Below, piece by piece: positions 18,062 through 26,978 of a stretch of 64,000 nt of DNA. Within the stretch, counting starts at the first letter, position 1, and each line of letters begins with the position of its first letter. The notes under the pieces are model-generated. The model had not been told where the DNA came from. It saw nothing but the letters and a program-made list of their open reading frames with translations, and did not search any database. A program made the translations under genes and the position numbers. This DNA comes from Limisphaerales bacterium. GTDB lineage: Bacteria; Verrucomicrobiota; Verrucomicrobiia; Limisphaerales; AAA164-E04. The DNA lies in assembly GCA_024761205.1 (NCBI GenBank), contig JAMASS010000008.1, positions 97,937 to 161,936 of the forward strand, written 5' to 3'.

Positions 18062-19087
18062 ATGTCGGAGTCCGAGAATTCGCCTGAGGTCGGACTGTAT
18101 CCTGAATGGGACGAGGAAGAGGGCGGCGGTCCGGTTAAGACCTTTCTGGAGCATCTGGAAGATCTGCGTTGGACGCTGATCAAATGCTTCTCGGCTGTTG
18201 TCATCTCGATGGTGTTTTGTTTGGTTGCGAATCCGGTCCTGGTTAGGTTTCTGACTTGGCCATTGGATCAGGGTGACAAGGCTAGGCTAGCGGGGAGTAG
18301 TGACATCAGTATCTATATGGGGGATAAGTACTTGGGGATCCTTCCGGAGTCCATTGTCACAAATTCATTTTCGGTGGGGATGAATTCGGCGGCTCGGGTG
18401 AATCTTCGCCTTCGGCCGATTGGCACCAATGTGGTTGTAGTGGTTGAGTTGGATTCGACGGAGCACAAGGAGCAAGAAAACCGCGCAGTCACCTTGAAGA
18501 ATTATGGCCCCATCGGCGCTTTTATGGTGGCCTTTAAGTTGATGTTGTACGGGGGATTGGTGATTGCTTCGCCCTTGGTGATTTTCTTCATCGGACAGTT
18601 CGTGCTTCCAGCCTTGCATATTCATGAAAAGCGTTTCCTCTATCAGACGGCAGGGTTTGGCGCCTTCCTTTTCTTTTTGGGAGTGGCTTTCTGCTATTTC
18701 ATCGTGATGCAGGTTGCCTTGAAGGCGGCAGTGCAGTTTTCGCAGTGGATGGGTTTCATGGCTGATGAATGGCGTGCGGAGGACTACATCAGCTTTGTTT
18801 GCAAATTGATGCTGGTCATGGGGCTGAGCTTTCAGCTGCCGGTGGTGGTGCTCACCATGGTCAAGGTGGGCTTTCTGGATTACGCTAAGCTGATCAAGTT
18901 TCGGCCTTATTGGATTGTCATAAATTTGTTTATTTGTGCTGTGATTACTCCTAGCGGCGACCCATTCACCATGGTGCTGATAGCCCTGCCGTTACAATTC
19001 CTATATGAGCTGAGCGCCTTCATCTCACGGTTCTGGGAGAAGCGGGACAAGGCGGCTGAAATGAACCTTGATAAGCCAAACTCATAG
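18062..19087 (+). CDS. tatC: TatC, twin-arginine translocase receptor subunit, long first periplasmic loop
   Basis: Integral membrane protein with six expected transmembrane helices that recognises twin-arginine signal peptides. The conserved FLEHLEDLRWTLIK near the N-terminus and FRPYWIVINLFICAVITPSGDP near the C-terminus are family signatures. Between helices 1 and 2 there is a large insert (about residues 75-155: DISIYMGDKYLGILPES to DSTEHKEQENRAVTLKNY) that is absent from E. coli TatC. At 341 aa the protein is about 80 residues longer than usual. It follows tatA directly. Confidence 0.93.
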   Translation: MSESENSPEVGLYPEWDEEEGGGPVKTFLEHLEDLRWTLIKCFSAVVISMVFCLVANPVLVRFLTWPLDQGDKARLAGSSDISIYMGDKYLGILPESIVTNSFSVGMNSAARVNLRLRPIGTNVVVVVELDSTEHKEQENRAVTLKNYGPIGAFMVAFKLMLYGGLVIASPLVIFFIGQFVLPALHIHEKRFLYQTAGFGAFLFFLGVAFCYFIVMQVALKAAVQFSQWMGFMADEWRAEDYISFVCKLMLVMGLSFQLPVVVLTMVKVGFLDYAKLIKFRPYWIVINLFICAVITPSGDPFTMVLIALPLQFLYELSAFISRFWEKRDKAAEMNLDKPNS

Positions 19088-19181
19088 AGGGGGATCGGTG
19101 ATGCGGTCGTCGATTGGTAGACCTAAAACAGTCTTTACAAGAGATGGTTCGGGTCTTAGTGTTAGAGAAATTTATCCACTT

Positions 19182-19610
19182 ATGAATATTTCTAACATTG
19201 CTGTTTGTATTGCGGTGGCGGCGTTTCTGTCGGCCGGTTGTGCGGGTCCAGAGCGGAAACTAGGCCGGGGTTTGACTAACATTTCCGAAGTTACTCGGTT
19301 AGGCGAGTTGCGTCGGTCCATGGAACAAACATCAATCTGGAACAGCCCGGAAGAGGGGATGACGACCGGATTCATTCGCGGCGTGAGCGAGACGGCCAAG
19401 CGGACGGTCGTTGGTGCCTACGAAGTGATGACGTTTCCTCTTCCCGGGTATGAGCCTATTTTAGAACCGGAGTATGGTCAATTTCCGGATAACTTCCGGC
19501 CGAACTTGATGTCGGATTCAACGTTTGCGACGGACGGTGCTCTGGGATTCAGTGGTGGTGATGTCGCTCCGTTCCTCCTTGGAAGTCGATTCAAGGTCTT
19601 TGACTACTAA
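19182..19610 (+). CDS. Exosortase system-associated protein, TIGR04073-type lipoprotein
   Basis: Small predicted lipoprotein (142 aa): signal MNISNIAVCIAVAAFLSAG then Cys in the lipobox SAGC. The mature part matches the pattern I know for the TIGR04073 family, found in genomes that use exosortase/PEP-CTERM sorting: RKLGRGLTNISEVTRLGELR, then SVEQT-like MEQTSIWNSPE, TTGFIRGVSET, YEVMTFPLPGYEP, and the terminal DSTFATDGALGFSGGDVAPF. Role is not known. The ATG at 19182 is preferred over a longer frame from 19068 because it places the signal at the N-terminus. A strong terminator follows immediately. Confidence 0.85.
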   Translation: MNISNIAVCIAVAAFLSAGCAGPERKLGRGLTNISEVTRLGELRRSMEQTSIWNSPEEGMTTGFIRGVSETAKRTVVGAYEVMTFPLPGYEPILEPEYGQFPDNFRPNLMSDSTFATDGALGFSGGDVAPFLLGSRFKVFDY

Positions 19611-19631
19611 GAGCGAATTTTTTCTTTTGAG

Positions 19632-19668
19632 GGCGCCGACGATGGTTAAGTCGGCGTCTTTTTTTATT
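19632..19668 (+). terminator. Rho-independent terminator after the tat/TIGR04073 genes
   Basis: An 8-bp stem (GCGCCGAC with GTCGGCGT, one G-T pair, loop GATGGTTAA) is followed by a run of T residues. It lies 22 bases after the TIGR04073 stop codon and closes the block that begins at tolQ or tatA. Confidence 0.85.
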
Positions 19669-19743
19669 CGTGCGGGTGTGGCTTACGAGGGGTGTGGCGA
19701 AGGCAACTTTTGATAGGAGGCGTTTTTGTGAAAGACGAAGGTC

Positions 19744-19902
19744 ATGAAAAAGGGGAAGGCGGTGAAGTATTGCCACACTCCAGGATGCGGTCACGCAATA
19801 GTGAACGCGTGGAGCCGTCGGCAGGTTCTGGGGCGCAAAGATGCTTCGCCGCTTTGGCTTTCCTATGATGGACTGATGCATGTGCCGCTATTACCACTTT
19901 AA
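19744..19902 (+). CDS. Possible small basic protein with CHTPGCGH motif
   Basis: A 52-codon frame, ATG to TAA, lying between the terminator and ispE and ending 25 bases before the ispE start. It opens MKKGKAVKYCHTPGCGHAIV; the Cys/His spacing (C-x4-C-x-H) could bind a metal. An AAGG lies upstream at a usable distance. No family is recognised. It could be chance, because the frame is short and unsupported by any neighbour relation. Confidence 0.25.
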   Translation: MKKGKAVKYCHTPGCGHAIVNAWSRRQVLGRKDASPLWLSYDGLMHVPLLPL

Positions 19903-19927
19903 ATCCCCTCTTTGCTTGCGCCTTGCT

Positions 19928-20809
19928 ATGGAAATCATTCGGTCCGGCTGTAAAATCAATCTTCTGTTGAATGTGCTGCGTCGTCGCGAGGATGGATTCC
20001 ACGAATTAGAAACGGTGATGCAGCCACTGTCTTTGTTTGATGAGCTGGAAATCAAACTGGTTGATATCCCTGGAATAGAGCTTCAGTGTGATCATCCCCG
20101 GGTACCGGTGGGTCCTGAGAATCTGATCTGCCGGGCGGCCAGCCTGTTTCAGGGGGCTACGGGTCGGCATGATGGGCTGCGGATTCGGCTGAAGAAGAAT
20201 ATCCCTGTGATGGCTGGTGTCGGCGGAGGCAGTGGCAACGCTGCCATGACATTGATAGGCTTGAACCGACTCTATGATGGCATGCTTTCGCCGAAGGTGG
20301 TCAGCGAGCTGGCCGGACGTTTGGGTTCAGACGTTCCCTTCTTTCTTGGCCACGGTCCGGCAATTGCGACTGGTCGCGGGGAAAAGGTCCGACGGGTCTC
20401 TCCATTTAGTTTGTTCGAGAACGCCAGTGTCGTTTTGGTTAATCCCGAATTCGGTGTGCCAACGCCATGGGCCTATCAGAATCTTCGAATCGATCAGGAC
20501 CAGCAGAACGTGGCGCCAGTTCCGATGGATGGCTTTGTAGCGGCGCTTGAGAGGGGAGATTGGGTGATGTCGATGCAGGGGCTTTTCAACTCATTAGAAC
20601 GTCCGATATTTAGGAAGTATCCGATCCTGGAGATGATTCGCTCTGAGTTACTTAAGGCCGGAGCAGCGGGCGCTCTGGTGTCAGGGAGTGGCGCCATGGT
20701 GTTCGGAATCGTTCGCGAGCACGAGTTCGGCGAAGAGGTTAGGGGACGATTCCTAAAGGCCTACGGGGATCAATGTTGGAGTACCGTGTTGAATCTGTCC
20801 GAGGCGTAG
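19928..20809 (+). CDS. ispE: 4-diphosphocytidyl-2-C-methyl-D-erythritol kinase
   Basis: Phosphorylates CDP-methylerythritol in the MEP route to isoprenoid precursors. A GHMP kinase: N-terminal SGCKINLLLNVLRRREDGFH with the Lys/Asn substrate residues, the ATP-binding IPVMAGVGGGSGNAAMTL glycine loop, GSDVPFFL (catalytic Asp motif), and the C-terminal GAAGALVSGSGAMVFGI strand. ATG 19928 is chosen since it places the first motif at the usual distance from the N-terminus; length is 293 aa. It converges with the DUF374 gene, whose stop is only a few bases away. Confidence 0.95.
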   Translation: MEIIRSGCKINLLLNVLRRREDGFHELETVMQPLSLFDELEIKLVDIPGIELQCDHPRVPVGPENLICRAASLFQGATGRHDGLRIRLKKNIPVMAGVGGGSGNAAMTLIGLNRLYDGMLSPKVVSELAGRLGSDVPFFLGHGPAIATGRGEKVRRVSPFSLFENASVVLVNPEFGVPTPWAYQNLRIDQDQQNVAPVPMDGFVAALERGDWVMSMQGLFNSLERPIFRKYPILEMIRSELLKAGAAGALVSGSGAMVFGIVREHEFGEEVRGRFLKAYGDQCWSTVLNLSEA

Positions 20810-20815
20810 GCTGCG

Positions 20816-21478
20816 CTAGTCGAAAGTGATTGCTTCCATCGCTGATTGCAGCTGCGCTTTGATGGAGGCCCTGGTTTTGGGATCGATGGATCTGGGAACC
20901 GAGATGGGATCGGCAGTTCTCACGTTGCAGGTGGTAAAAGGACACGGTATTTGAAATCGGTCCCAACTCTTGGTGACGAGCTTCGTTTTGAGTTCGTAGC
21001 TGACGGGGAGTATGGGGAGGCCGGTAAGCTGTGCCGTTGCGATCACGCCATCTTGCACTTGGTATCGGGGGCCTCGGGGACCATCGGGCGTGATCGCAAG
21101 AGTCCATCCTTTCCGTGCCCACGTGACCAGTTCCTTGAGGGCTTGGCCGCCTCGGCGCGTACTGGATCCTCGAACTGGCTGAACATTAAAGTACTTAAGA
21201 ATCTCGGAAAGCATGGCGCCATCGCGGCTGGCGCTGACTAGGGCGGCTAACCGATGCGATGGATAGGGCTTCTTGGCGATGAATCGTTGGTAAAGCGAGA
21301 GGCTGAGCGCGAGCCGATTGTGCCAGATGCACACGATCATCGGGTGATCTTGCATTTGCGCTAGTCGTGCGTCGGTCTCCGCATGTTCATAGCGAAGCGT
21401 GCTCGCGAGGAGTCGGATAGATCGGACGATGGCGAAGGCGGTGAGTTTGGCAGCAGCGGTGGCTGTGTGCGGTTGCAT
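20816..21478 (-). CDS. Lysophospholipid acyltransferase family protein (DUF374)
   Basis: Membrane-associated acyltransferase-like protein of the DUF374 family. The acceptor-site motif is WHNRLALSL, where HN replaces the usual HxxxxD arrangement, as in DUF374. This is followed by SASRDGAMLSEILKYF, VRGSSTRRGG and the highly conserved ITPDGPRGPRYQVQDG. Members act on lipid A or phospholipid-type acceptors, but the substrate here is unknown. It follows ruvA on the same strand with a 35-base gap, so it is probably the last gene of the ruvC-ruvA transcription unit. Confidence 0.9.
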   Translation of the reverse strand: MQPHTATAAAKLTAFAIVRSIRLLASTLRYEHAETDARLAQMQDHPMIVCIWHNRLALSLSLYQRFIAKKPYPSHRLAALVSASRDGAMLSEILKYFNVQPVRGSSTRRGGQALKELVTWARKGWTLAITPDGPRGPRYQVQDGVIATAQLTGLPILPVSYELKTKLVTKSWDRFQIPCPFTTCNVRTADPISVPRSIDPKTRASIKAQLQSAMEAITFD

Positions 21479-21513
21479 CAGGTCTGGGTTTCGGCGTTTG
21501 GACTTAGGTCGAC

Positions 21514-22110
21514 TTAACTGGTGAGGCTAGCTTTAACGAGTTTATCGAGGTCGACGTCTTTGCCGAGCATGGTCTGCGCTACTTTCACCCGGTGCGTAGC
21601 GTCGGGCTGTTTGTATCCCAGGGAAACAAGCGCTGCAATGGCGTCTCTCATCGTCTGTTCAGCGGCGTTTGCAGTCTGCCTGCCAGCGGTGGTTTGCCAT
21701 TCGGCAGGAGCCCCTAGTTTGTCTTTCAGCTCCACGACGATGCGTTCCGCCGTTTTCTTTCCGAGGCCGGAAATCTGAGAGAGGCGCTTGGTGTTGCCTT
21801 CGGCAACAGCTGTCTTGAATTCCGGCGGATTCATGCCGCTGAGCACATTCAGGGCAATCTTGGGACCAATACCGGTGACGGTGTTGACGAGGCGAAATAG
21901 TTTTCGTTCTTCGGTGGTCGCAAAGCCAAAAAGGATGTGAGCATCATCCCGAATAGCGAGATGGGTGAAGATCCGAGCGCTTTGTCCCGGAGGCGGCAAG
22001 TTGGAAAAGGATGAGGAGGGGATTAAGACTTCGTAGCCTACGCCTTGGACGTCGATGATAACCTGAGCCGGATTGGATTCAACGATCGTGCCCGAGAGAT
22101 GAGTAATCAT
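21514..22110 (-). CDS. ruvA: Holliday junction branch migration protein RuvA
   Basis: Binds four-way DNA junctions and loads the RuvB motor. N-terminal OB-fold (MITHLSGTIVESNPAQVIIDVQGVGYEVLIP), then helix-hairpin-helix motifs (NTVTGIGPKIALNVLSG and ISGLGKKTAERIVVELKDKL), and a C-terminal UBA-like domain (RDAIAALVSLGYKQPDA) that contacts RuvB. Length (198 aa) is normal. It follows ruvC by 18 bases; ruvB is not in the window. Confidence 0.95.
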   Translation of the reverse strand: MITHLSGTIVESNPAQVIIDVQGVGYEVLIPSSSFSNLPPPGQSARIFTHLAIRDDAHILFGFATTEERKLFRLVNTVTGIGPKIALNVLSGMNPPEFKTAVAEGNTKRLSQISGLGKKTAERIVVELKDKLGAPAEWQTTAGRQTANAAEQTMRDAIAALVSLGYKQPDATHRVKVAQTMLGKDVDLDKLVKASLTS

Positions 22111-22128
22111 GCGAATATCGGTCGAGTG

Positions 22129-22737
22129 CTAGATTTGATCAATTGGCTTGGCAATTTTGGACTGTGATTCCAAGGTAAAAGCCAGTGCCAAGGCGAGCGC
22201 GTCAGCAGCGTCCGGACTCGGGGTGTGATCCAGCGATAACATCCGTTCCACCATCTTGGCGACGGCGAGTTTCTGAGCGCCGCCGAAGCCGACGATGGCT
22301 TGTTTCACCTTGCGCGCTGCGATTTCGTAAATTGGCAGCTCGGCGCGGGTCGCGGTGACGATGCAAGCGCCTCGAACTTGTCCCATGATCAGGGCGGTTT
22401 TGAGATTTTTAGCGAAGAAGAGACCTTCCACTACGCAGACCTCGGGATGGCACCTTTCGATCACATCATTTAGGGTTTTTGAGATCTCAAGCAGGCATTT
22501 GGAGTGGGACCGCTTCGGCGGGCATTTAATCGTGCCGGCATCGATGTAAGTGAGTTGCTGGCCGAGGGAGCGGATGACTCCGAATCCGGTACCACGAAGA
22601 GAGGGATCGATTCCGAGGATTGAGATTGGGGCTTTGGCCTTATGGGTGGTGTGTGACTGAACCGGCTCGTCATCAGCGTGCGTTGGATGATTCAAGCGTT
22701 GGCTCATTTCGGCAAACGCTTTGGGGGAGATGCCCAT
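22129..22737 (-). CDS. ruvC: Crossover junction endodeoxyribonuclease RuvC
   Basis: Resolves Holliday junctions. The RNase H-like active site is visible: first Asp in LGIDPSLRGTGFG, Glu in VVEGLFFAKN, and the final DAADALALALAF Asp pair. The first 40 residues are an unusual polar extension compared with E. coli RuvC (202 versus 173 aa), so the true start may be a downstream codon such as ATG 22707. The annotated start overlaps the tail of the DJ-1-like remnant upstream. Confidence 0.94.
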   Translation of the reverse strand: MGISPKAFAEMSQRLNHPTHADDEPVQSHTTHKAKAPISILGIDPSLRGTGFGVIRSLGQQLTYIDAGTIKCPPKRSHSKCLLEISKTLNDVIERCHPEVCVVEGLFFAKNLKTALIMGQVRGACIVTATRAELPIYEIAARKVKQAIVGFGGAQKLAVAKMVERMLSLDHTPSPDAADALALALAFTLESQSKIAKPIDQI

Positions 22738-23322
22738 GACTTCTGAATAAGAAACTGATTCGGGTCACGCGCCTTGAGTTTGAGCTGGGCGGAGATGTCG
22801 AGGTAGAAATCCGCATGGCTTTCCCGGGGTTGGGCGTTGACCGAGTTTCCATCCACGACGCTGTGTTGATTGACCCGTCGGTCCCCGAGCTTGTGCGACT
22901 TCAAAGTGAACGTTCTTGTAGCAGGTCATTCGACGGTTGGCTCCCAGACCAGCGGCGAGAAAGACTTGGATGCTATGACAAATTGTGAAAAGCCATTTCC
23001 ATTTCTTATTGAATTGTTTGATCAGTTTGCTGTTGTGCCTCAGGAATTCAGGCGCCCTCTCGCCGGTTGATAGCCGGGCATCAAAGTCTTTGGCTTTGAT
23101 GTCTGCAATCGCTTTATCCACATCGATTAAATATCCGCGTTTTTCGATATAAGTGTTCCAGACAGGGCAGGAATCGTGAATCACGCTGTTGAGGGTCTTT
23201 TTCTTGCTGGCGACGATCACCGGGTGGAATCCTGCTTCGAGGAATCGATACTTTGCGTAAAGGATTTCAAAGGACTCGACGGCATTGTCGGTGGTGATGA
23301 GGGTCTTCCATTTTTTCGCCAT
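22704..23322 (-). pseudogene. DJ-1/PfpI family protein, frameshifted
   Basis: The first part (from ATG 23322) is a DJ-1/PfpI/GATase-1-like protein: VESFEILYAKYRFLEAG and HPVIVASKKK, the glutamate region ERAPEFLRHNSKL, the nucleophile cysteine in LFTICHSIQVFLAAGL, and RRMTCYKNVHFEV. Near 22905 the frame breaks. The expected ending VNQHSVVDGNSVNAQPRESH and DFYLDISAQL continues in another frame down to 22704. Removing one base in a GCTCGGGG run would rejoin the two halves. The tail overlaps ruvC. Either a real recent inactivation or a one-base assembly error. The intact protein would be a small hydrolase or chaperone-like enzyme. Confidence 0.75.
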
Positions 23323-23564
23323 CGCAAGAATATGTCGCTTACAAAACGGAGAGTCGAGGGCAATATTCTCGGGATGGCTTAGAAGTGATTAGATTTTGTG
23401 AGTCCCGACTGCCAAGAGGTGGGGGTAAGAGTCTCTCAAGCTATCCTCCTTCGCTGAGGCTACGAAGGATGGATACTATTGACAGGATGCTTGGTCGACG
23501 AAATGGTCCCGTCAGTTCGCTGTTATCGTAATCGGCGATAACGGCTCGATCTTATCTCCCCACC

Positions 23565-24122
23565 TTAGTTATGCCTATTTGAGCGTTTGTCTGGTAGCCA
23601 ACGGTATTCCATATACTCTGCAGTTCTGAGAGCGATGGTTGGTTGGGTCATGGAATTTGGCGATGGTATCAAGGTGGCGTCGATTCCCGCGGAAATGGCG
23701 GCTGCGGTCGTGATTTCGCCGGTCTCAATAAAATGACGATCCGAGATGACAGTGGTATCCGGGGCGGGCTGCCGTAATATAATCATGAAGTGCTCCATAG
23801 ATGGGTAAGTGATCTGCCGCTGCGAGAGGATCCCCGCTTGAGCGAGGATCAGCACGCCGATGCTGATCGATGACTCATTGGAAATGGGTTGTTGTTGGAG
23901 TGCCTGCTGAGATCCTGCGCCTCCCGGTATGACTAGTAGGTCGGTATGAAGGCAGAATTCTGAAACAGGCAACGAGATCCGGGCTGGGGAGCCACTGTCG
24001 AGCTGGGGTCGGGACTTTTTTGATTTGTCCCTTGACTTCGTTGGATATGGCCCTATCTTAATCGTTCCGCCTGAAAGTTGTGGGTGCGGCTTGTCGAAGG
24101 CAGGCGGTGTGAATACGAACAA
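23565..24122 (-). pseudogene. Degenerate DJ-1/PfpI (GATase-1-like) protein
   Basis: The middle and C-terminal parts resemble the DJ-1/PfpI group related to isonitrile hydratase and AraC-type amidase domains: LLVIPGGAGSQQAL, LILAQAGILSQRQITYPSME, DTTVISDRHFIETGEITTAA, ISAGIDATL. The segment that should carry the nucleophile elbow (family pattern SVCTGA) reads SISIGVL, so the cysteine is missing. The N-terminal 60 residues do not resemble the family's first strand. I think this is a decaying gene although the frame is open for 185 codons. It sits next to another damaged DJ-1-type gene. Confidence 0.5.
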
Positions 24123-24251
24123 CTTAACATATTATTACATCTAATTTTCGTTGTTACTTTTTCCAGCGTGGATTGTCTGAGTTGTCTGGTCGACCGCTGA
24201 TGCGCCAATCCCTTGTAATTCAGTAACTGTCATCTAAGTTAGATATTTATT

Positions 24252-25967
24252 ATGCTTACAATGGAAGAAGCTATGCAGCAAAATGAGATAAGCTTTGCTG
24301 CGGGCGAAATTGTCAAAGGAACGGTCATCGAAGTGCGTCCCAAGGAAGTTTTGGTCGATATCGGTTACAAAAGTGAGGGTTCGGTGCCGGCTTCCGAGTT
24401 AGATGATATCTCGAAAGTCAATCTTGGGGACGAAGTGAATGTCCTGATTGAACGATTGGAGAATCGTGAAGGCATGGTCATCCTTTCCAAAGAGAAGGCT
24501 GAATTCAAGGAAAATTGGGAAAAGATTCTGACGATTTGTAACGAAGGGGGAACGATCTCGGGCAGAGTCAAGGCTGTGGTCAAAGGCGGTTTGCTGGTGA
24601 ATGTCGGCGTAGAGGCCTTTCTGCCCGCCTCTCAAATTGATGTGATCCCACCCAAGAACCTGAACACTTTCGTGGGCAATACCTACGAATATAAGGTGGT
24701 CAAAATCAATCGGGAGCGCCAGAACATCGTGCTTTCACGACGGGAGCTTATCGAACAGGAACGGGCGGAGCGACGATCGAAGTTGTTGTCTGAGATGACT
24801 CCTGGGGATATCCGTAAGGGAACGGTGAAGAACATCACCGATTTCGGAGCGTTCATCGACCTGAACGGATTGGACGGATTGCTCCATATCACGGACATGA
24901 GTTGGGGACGGATCAATCACCCTTCCGAATTGTTGAAGGTTGGCCAGGAGATCGCTGTCGTTGTGCTCGATATCAACTACGAGAAAAAACGTGTCAGCCT
25001 CGGCCTCAAGCAGAAGCTGGCGAATCCTTGGGACGATATCGATACCAAATATCCCGTGGGCGCCACGGTCAAGGGTCGCGTGGTCTACTTGGTGCCTTAT
25101 GGTGCGTTCATCGAATTGGAACCAGGCGTCGAAGGGTTGGTTCACGTGACCGAGTTGTCTTGGACGAAGCGGATTACGAAACCTTCGGATGTGCTTCAGG
25201 TGGATCAAGATATTGAAGCCGTGGTGCTCGGCATCAATCGCGAGGAACAGAAGATTTCTCTTGGTATCCGCCAGTTGGAGGCCAATCCTTGGGACAAGGC
25301 GTTGGAGAAGTATCCTCCGGGAACCAAGGTCAAGGGCAAGATTCGCAATTTGACCAGCTACGGCGCCTTCATCGAGTTGGAAGAAGGACTTGATGGCATG
25401 ATTCACGTGTCTGATATTTCTTGGACTCGCAAGATCAATCATCCGTCAGAGGTGTTAAAGAAGGGCGAAGAAATCGAAGCAGTGGTGCTTGAGATCGACA
25501 AGCCCAATCAACGGATATCTGTTGGTGTCAAGCAACTCTCCGAGGATCCGTGGGCCAATATCGATCAGTTCTACAAGGTGGGCGATCTCGTCACGGGCCG
25601 TGTGACGAAGCTCGCTAGCTTTGGAGCCTTTATTGGTCTGGAACACGATATTGACGGTCTGGTACACATCTCTCAGGTTAGCGAGGAACGTGTGGACAAG
25701 ATCAAGAACGCCTTGAGGGTTGGGCAAGAATCCACCGCTCGTGTGATCAAGATTGACAAGTCAGATCGACGCATCGGTCTCTCCATCAAAGCAGCCAACT
25801 ACTCGAACGAACAGCTCCAGACGGAACAAGCTGCCTTGGATTCGCTGAAGCCGGGTGAAGATTTAGTTGCCTTACAGCATGCGTTCGACGCTGTCGGACC
25901 TGAAGGCGAGGAAGGTGTGGAAGACGACGAAATCCCAGCCTCGGAAGCGCCCCCGTGCCAGAAGTGA
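24252..25967 (+). CDS. rpsA: 30S ribosomal protein S1
   Basis: Binds mRNA on the small ribosomal subunit and helps initiation. Six S1 RNA-binding repeats can be counted at about residues 15-80, 95-165, 182-250, 270-338, 355-425 and 442-510; repeats 3-6 share the DFGAFIDL or SYGAFIEL plus GLLHITDMSW pattern. The acidic tail ends at 25967. The next bases would read VPEVTPSEE and stop if one more base were present in the C run before it. The frame may therefore have been closed early by a sequencing slip. The 130 bases upstream are AT-rich and hold no gene. A terminator lies downstream. Confidence 0.96.
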   Translation: MLTMEEAMQQNEISFAAGEIVKGTVIEVRPKEVLVDIGYKSEGSVPASELDDISKVNLGDEVNVLIERLENREGMVILSKEKAEFKENWEKILTICNEGGTISGRVKAVVKGGLLVNVGVEAFLPASQIDVIPPKNLNTFVGNTYEYKVVKINRERQNIVLSRRELIEQERAERRSKLLSEMTPGDIRKGTVKNITDFGAFIDLNGLDGLLHITDMSWGRINHPSELLKVGQEIAVVVLDINYEKKRVSLGLKQKLANPWDDIDTKYPVGATVKGRVVYLVPYGAFIELEPGVEGLVHVTELSWTKRITKPSDVLQVDQDIEAVVLGINREEQKISLGIRQLEANPWDKALEKYPPGTKVKGKIRNLTSYGAFIELEEGLDGMIHVSDISWTRKINHPSEVLKKGEEIEAVVLEIDKPNQRISVGVKQLSEDPWANIDQFYKVGDLVTGRVTKLASFGAFIGLEHDIDGLVHISQVSEERVDKIKNALRVGQESTARVIKIDKSDRRIGLSIKAANYSNEQLQTEQAALDSLKPGEDLVALQHAFDAVGPEGEEGVEDDEIPASEAPPCQK

Positions 25968-26026
25968 CTCCAAGTGAAGAGTAAGAGTTCGCGAGAATCT
26001 CTGCCAGCAGATTGCTGACGCTAGCG

Positions 26027-26057
26027 AGGCGGGTTCGAATTTCGGCCCCGCCTTTTT
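26027..26057 (+). terminator. Rho-independent terminator after rpsA
   Basis: AGGCGGG pairs with CCCGCCT across a 13-base loop and is followed by TTTT. It stands 60 bases past the rpsA stop. Confidence 0.8.
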
Positions 26058-26118
26058 GATGCCCCGTGGTTCGTATTTGATTCCTCACTCGCCCTGGATC
26101 ACGACCCTTTTGGAGGGC

Positions 26119-26601
26119 TTAAACCGATTCTGGTTGCCAAGTGGAGAAAGGACTTTTGGCCAGATTGGCGTTGAAGTACCGGTTATCAAAAGAGACGTCT
26201 TTCCCGACCCAACCCGGCAATCGGAGGGATTGGTTTTCACTATCCAATTCCACTTCCGCCAGGGTGAGTCCAGTGTTTTCTCCAGAGAATTCGTCGACCT
26301 CCCAGAGCCTGCTGTCAAGGGGAACTTGGTGGCGAATTTTAGTGACGGTGCTGTGATGGCAGAAGGACGCTAAGAGTTCCTTGGCATCGGCTAGTGGGAT
26401 CTTATATTCGAATTCCGCCCGCCGAAGTCCGGTGCGCGGTCCTTTGATCGTCAGGAAACCCTGATCGCCGAGCATTCGAACTCGAATCGAATTCTTTCCC
26501 TTGTCGCTAATGTAGCCTTGGCAACAGACAAGGCTCTTCGTGACGAGAGAACGCCACTCGCTACTGATGACGAGAAACTTTCTTTCGATTTCAATACCCA
26601 T
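26119..26601 (-). CDS. CYTH domain protein (triphosphatase/adenylate cyclase fold)
   Basis: The start MGIEIERKFLV carries the EIERKFL signature of CYTH proteins. The tunnel-fold residues follow: IRVRMLGDQGFLTIKG, RRAEFEYKIPLADAKEL, KIRHQVPL, WEVDEFSGENTGLTLAEVEL. Members hydrolyse inorganic triphosphate or related triphosphates, or act as cyclases. At 160 aa the protein resembles the single-domain bacterial triphosphatases. ATG 26601 is chosen over 26616 since the motif normally starts within the first residues. It converges on the rpsA terminator. Confidence 0.88.
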   Translation of the reverse strand: MGIEIERKFLVISSEWRSLVTKSLVCCQGYISDKGKNSIRVRMLGDQGFLTIKGPRTGLRRAEFEYKIPLADAKELLASFCHHSTVTKIRHQVPLDSRLWEVDEFSGENTGLTLAEVELDSENQSLRLPGWVGKDVSFDNRYFNANLAKSPFSTWQPESV

Positions 26602-26978
26602 TGTGGGAGCTGGCAAAAGTGTTACCCGTCTTTCGGGTTGAGAAAAAGCATTTCACGTAAAATTTCCCGAACCGGCAGCAAAAGCAGACGTGACCATTCC
26701 AAAAAACGCTCGCGACGCATCTTGCAATCGGCAAGGTCCGAGAATGTCTTCTGCTATATGCCTTGTTACTCCGGAAGTGAGCGTATTTGGTACCGTTAAT
26801 TGATTGACGGGTTTTCTGATGGAGCCCTTCTGATGCGACGGTCCTAACCTTTATTAAAAACTTAAGAATTTCAATCGATTTACCGAGCTCATTCTCCCCA
26901 ATTAGCTCAGTATTTTATGGTTTTATTTCTTTGCATCGCAATATCTTTCGCTAATCAATTGCTCGGTATATTATAATC
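26602..26978. other. Intergenic region, no gene seen
   Basis: A 377-base stretch upstream of the CYTH gene, AT-rich towards its right end. No frame with coding character and no RNA gene were seen. It should contain the promoter of the minus-strand CYTH gene. Confidence 0.5.

Noticed and set aside
23445..23470. Small hairpin CCTTCG/CGAAGG near the PfpI-like wreck
   Set aside because: Short stem without a T-run; could be a worn dispersed repeat but is seen only once in the window.
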